A stretch of DNA of 53,112 nt from Bacteroidales bacterium (lineage in GTDB: Bacteria; Bacteroidota; Bacteroidia; Bacteroidales; P3), in the NCBI GenBank assembly GCA_024400505.1, contig JAKSMP010000009.1, positions 1 to 53,112 on the forward strand, given 5' to 3'. Below are positions 51,071-53,112 of the stretch, one piece after another. Position 1 is the first letter of the stretch; every line of letters begins with the position of its first letter. A program made the translations under genes and the position numbers. The notes below the pieces were generated by a model. It searched no databases, was not told the origin of the DNA, and saw nothing but the letters and a program-made list of their open reading frames with translations.

Positions 51071-51331
51071 CTACAATATATGATTTGTGTCGTAAGGTTC
51101 CAACAATTCTTTTTCTTTGCGCAATGCTGCCAAGGCTCTGCACAATATCATTTCTGCCAAACTGCCATCGCTTTGTGGTTCCCTACCATTCTCTGCCATC
51201 CATTCTGCCACAACCTGCAACTTTTGCACCTTGTGGTCATTGGCAGTCAGTGGTTGGGGCTTGGGTTTCACATCGGCCAGCAGCGGGTCGGCAAATATGT
51301 CTAATAGTTCTTGAGGCCAATCCATAATCAT
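51071..51331 (-). CDS. 86-residue helicase-associated small protein
   Basis: The ATG at 51331 overlaps the helicase stop (ATGA), so translation is coupled. The N-terminus carries ELLDIFADPLLADVKPK, which shares the DIxxDPLL pattern with the first residues of the GIY-YIG protein. The second half (about 33-80: VVAEWMAENGREPQ, then LAEMILCRALAALRKEKELLEPYD) recalls the helical W/R-P type helicase-associated segments that other proteins of this kind carry fused. It may be a detached adaptor that joins helicase and nuclease. A shorter start at 51325 is possible. Function is inferred. Confidence 0.7.
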   Translation of the reverse strand: MIMDWPQELLDIFADPLLADVKPKPQPLTANDHKVQKLQVVAEWMAENGREPQSDGSLAEMILCRALAALRKEKELLEPYDTNHIL

Positions 51332-53112
51332 TCTTCATTATAGTCCAATCCCATCATTTTTCTTATCTTCAAATTCTTCAGCTTCTGATATGCAGCTGCC
51401 AATTCTCGCACCTTGGGGTCGGGGTCGTCCGACGATGGTCGCTTGCCGTCATGCTCTGCCACATATCGTTTGTAAGGACCCTGAAACAGCACTATTGCCT
51501 GCTCCAAACTCATATCAATTTTCATCTCAGCCAGCGTGTCTTGTATCACCCTTAGCACCTCGGCATCCACATTCTTCGACAATATCTCGTATGCTCGCTG
51601 GAATGGGTTGATGGACTCAATCAGATTGATGCTCAACTTGTTCAAATCTATCAGCCGATTGCTCAGTTTCAAGAATCGGTTGCCTTCACTCTCTTGCTCA
51701 CCATCATCAAGCATACTCACATCTATGGCATTGCCCTCTTTATCCACCACCTCGTTGCCTTTAAACAATATGCTCAGCATTGCCCTGTGCGACACAGCTT
51801 CCACATCATCGGCCGATAACTCTGGATAGGTTTCGCGCACTATCTTAGGTATCAACACCTTGGTGATTGTCTCGGCAGTAGTGTTGCCGCTTATGGCTTT
51901 CTGCACTTGCACATTCTGCAATATAGTGGCCATCAAGTCATCCAGTTGTTCGTCCACAATCTGCTTGGCCTTCACGCTACCCAAGGGTTTCAAACCCTCT
52001 ACCACCACAGTGCCCACGCCTGCCATTCCTTCGTGTGCCTCAATATCTTCCAGTGAGGTCTTGAAATTCCACCGCGGAGCCATCACCTGTTCCATCAGCA
52101 GCGAGGCTGTGATGGCTTTCAGAAAATCGTTCACCGCCACTTTCACATCGGCCTGTTCGGCATCGGGCATAGCAATCATGTTGGCAAAGCGGGCCGTGGT
52201 CTTGCCTTCGCAGTCGCGTGTGCAACGACCTATTATCTGCACCACCTCGGTCAGCGACCCTCTCACCCCTACCGTCAGACACATCTCGCACCATGTCCAG
52301 TCAAATCCTTCTTTGGCTGTGCCCAGGGCAATGATGATGTCCATGTCTTCAGCTCGGGTCATATTCTGCAGATAGCCATACACATGATTTCGCACTTCGG
52401 CCGAATCTTCCACCAAGTCAGCCACTTTCAGCAGCCGCCCGTCGGGGGTGCGCAGCTGATAGATGCCATTGTCGTTGCTCACCTCGGTTCCAATATAGCT
52501 CATGATGTCGGCCACTTCTTGATATTTCGACCCCGTGCTGGCACGGCTGTTCACGTTGGGTATATGGATAATGGTTTTCTTGGTAGTGTCCAACACATCG
52601 CCTATGTGGTCGAGATACGAGCCCGAATAGAAATGATACCCCAGCACCAATTTCTTCATATATTTGTATCCGTTCAACTGCTGATAATAGTTGTAGGTCA
52701 CTGGGGTAAATCTTGACTCGTCTTCGGCACGTAACACCGGCACACCATCACCGCGGAAATACGACCCCGTCATAGCCACAATATGGCCAGTAGAGTTGTT
52801 CATCACCCTGCGCACTATGTCACCCAATCCACTCGCCTCATCGGCACTCGTATGGTGAAACTCATCTATGGCCAGCAGACAGTTGTCAAACTGGTTGTCA
52901 TCTATCTGTTTCATACCATTGCGCAATGTAGCATGGGCGCACACCAATATGCGTTCCGGGCATTTGTCGCTCATAAACTCGCAGAATCGGCCTGCCTTGT
53001 CGCGCTCGTTTTCCACATCACACAGGTTGAAGTATGGCTTCACTTTCCAATCATCAAAAAAGCCGTAAGGTTTCAATTCTGTGTCTTTGAACGAGCGGCC
53101 AATGCTCTTTTC
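51328..53112 (-). CDS. SF2 DEAD/DEAH-type helicase, 5' part outside the window
   Basis: The frame is open to the right edge, so the N-terminus with the Walker A motif is not visible. The in-frame TTG at 53074-53076 is not the start. Seen here are motif II DEFHH, motif III AMTGSYFRGD, and the second RecA domain with ALGTAKEGFDWTWCEMCL (motif V) and QIIGRCTRDCEGKTTARF (motif VI, Arg fingers). A long C-terminal region of about 250 residues without known motifs ends in RKMMGLDYNEE. The architecture is that of SSL2/type I and III restriction-like helicases. The gene overlaps the next by four bases. Confidence 0.88.
   Translation of the reverse strand, partial: EKSIGRSFKDTELKPYGFFDDWKVKPYFNLCDVENERDKAGRFCEFMSDKCPERILVCAHATLRNGMKQIDDNQFDNCLLAIDEFHHTSADEASGLGDIVRRVMNNSTGHIVAMTGSYFRGDGVPVLRAEDESRFTPVTYNYYQQLNGYKYMKKLVLGYHFYSGSYLDHIGDVLDTTKKTIIHIPNVNSRASTGSKYQEVADIMSYIGTEVSNDNGIYQLRTPDGRLLKVADLVEDSAEVRNHVYGYLQNMTRAEDMDIIIALGTAKEGFDWTWCEMCLTVGVRGSLTEVVQIIGRCTRDCEGKTTARFANMIAMPDAEQADVKVAVNDFLKAITASLLMEQVMAPRWNFKTSLEDIEAHEGMAGVGTVVVEGLKPLGSVKAKQIVDEQLDDLMATILQNVQVQKAISGNTTAETITKVLIPKIVRETYPELSADDVEAVSHRAMLSILFKGNEVVDKEGNAIDVSMLDDGEQESEGNRFLKLSNRLIDLNKLSINLIESINPFQRAYEILSKNVDAEVLRVIQDTLAEMKIDMSLEQAIVLFQGPYKRYVAEHDGKRPSSDDPDPKVRELAAAYQKLKNLKIRKMMGLDYNEE

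Overview
The window looks like part of a chromosome from a gut-type member of the order Bacteroidales; I do not assign a genus. The evidence is the promoter style (repeated TAnnTTTG -7 boxes with almost no Shine-Dalgarno sequences), Bacteroidota-type gene sets (ftsX / DUF3098 / uppP / truB, DUF4139, GWxTD protein, Bacteroidales lipoproteins), a complete sodium-pumping methylmalonyl-CoA decarboxylase operon for making propionate from succinate, and two host-glycan enzymes (GH89 and GH29). No rRNA, tRNA, CRISPR array, prophage or insertion sequence was recognised. The last gene runs off the right edge.

Layout. 1-680: non-coding repeats, made of GTAGGTA-like heptad arrays and about 200-bp elements with inverted ends. 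681-4199: a small M15 peptidase, a secreted GH89 alpha-N-acetylglucosaminidase and a lipoprotein. 4229-11422 (minus strand): hflX, a glycosyltransferase, parC and a DUF4139 protein. 11568-22896 (plus strand): nucleotide clean-up and salvage genes (rdgB, a BFN-domain nuclease, purine nucleoside phosphorylase, a HAD phosphatase), then GH29 fucosidase, a nucleoid-associated protein, a GWxTD protein, an LpxL-type acyltransferase, a GT2 glycosyltransferase, gltX and an OmpH/Skp-like protein, closed by a strong terminator. 23097-26219: an ECF sigma locus in which the sigma factor is fused in frame to a signal-peptide-bearing outer-membrane protein, followed by a membrane-anchored Pro-rich protein and a DUF2807-like/beta-barrel protein.

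26482-31957 (minus strand): an apparent operon of a DUF3142-like lipoprotein, a 770-residue secreted protein, a Card1/Can2-like CARF nuclease and an alpha/beta-hydrolase lipoprotein. No CRISPR locus is visible nearby. 32109-37422 (minus strand): the methylmalonyl-CoA decarboxylase operon, ordered epimerase, alpha subunit, Cys/His-rich lipoprotein, OadG-like subunit, biotin carrier, beta subunit. 37638-40711 (minus strand): dxs and a secreted protein. 41008-46395 (plus strand): dapD, a lipoprotein, dnaN, ftsX, a DUF3098 protein, uppP and truB. 46410-49489 (minus strand): an LtaS-like sulfatase-fold enzyme, galE and a 50-residue membrane microprotein. 49665-49756: a 23-bp-period array of covarying hairpins. 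49826-53112 (minus strand): an operon of an SF2 helicase, an 86-residue protein and a GIY-YIG/ASCH protein, which I read as a candidate nucleic-acid-targeting (possibly defence) system.

The strongest leads are the helicase / small protein / GIY-YIG-ASCH operon, the CARF nuclease with no CRISPR locus beside it, the sigma-outer-membrane-protein fusion, the covarying hairpin array, and the Cys/His-rich lipoprotein inside the decarboxylase operon.
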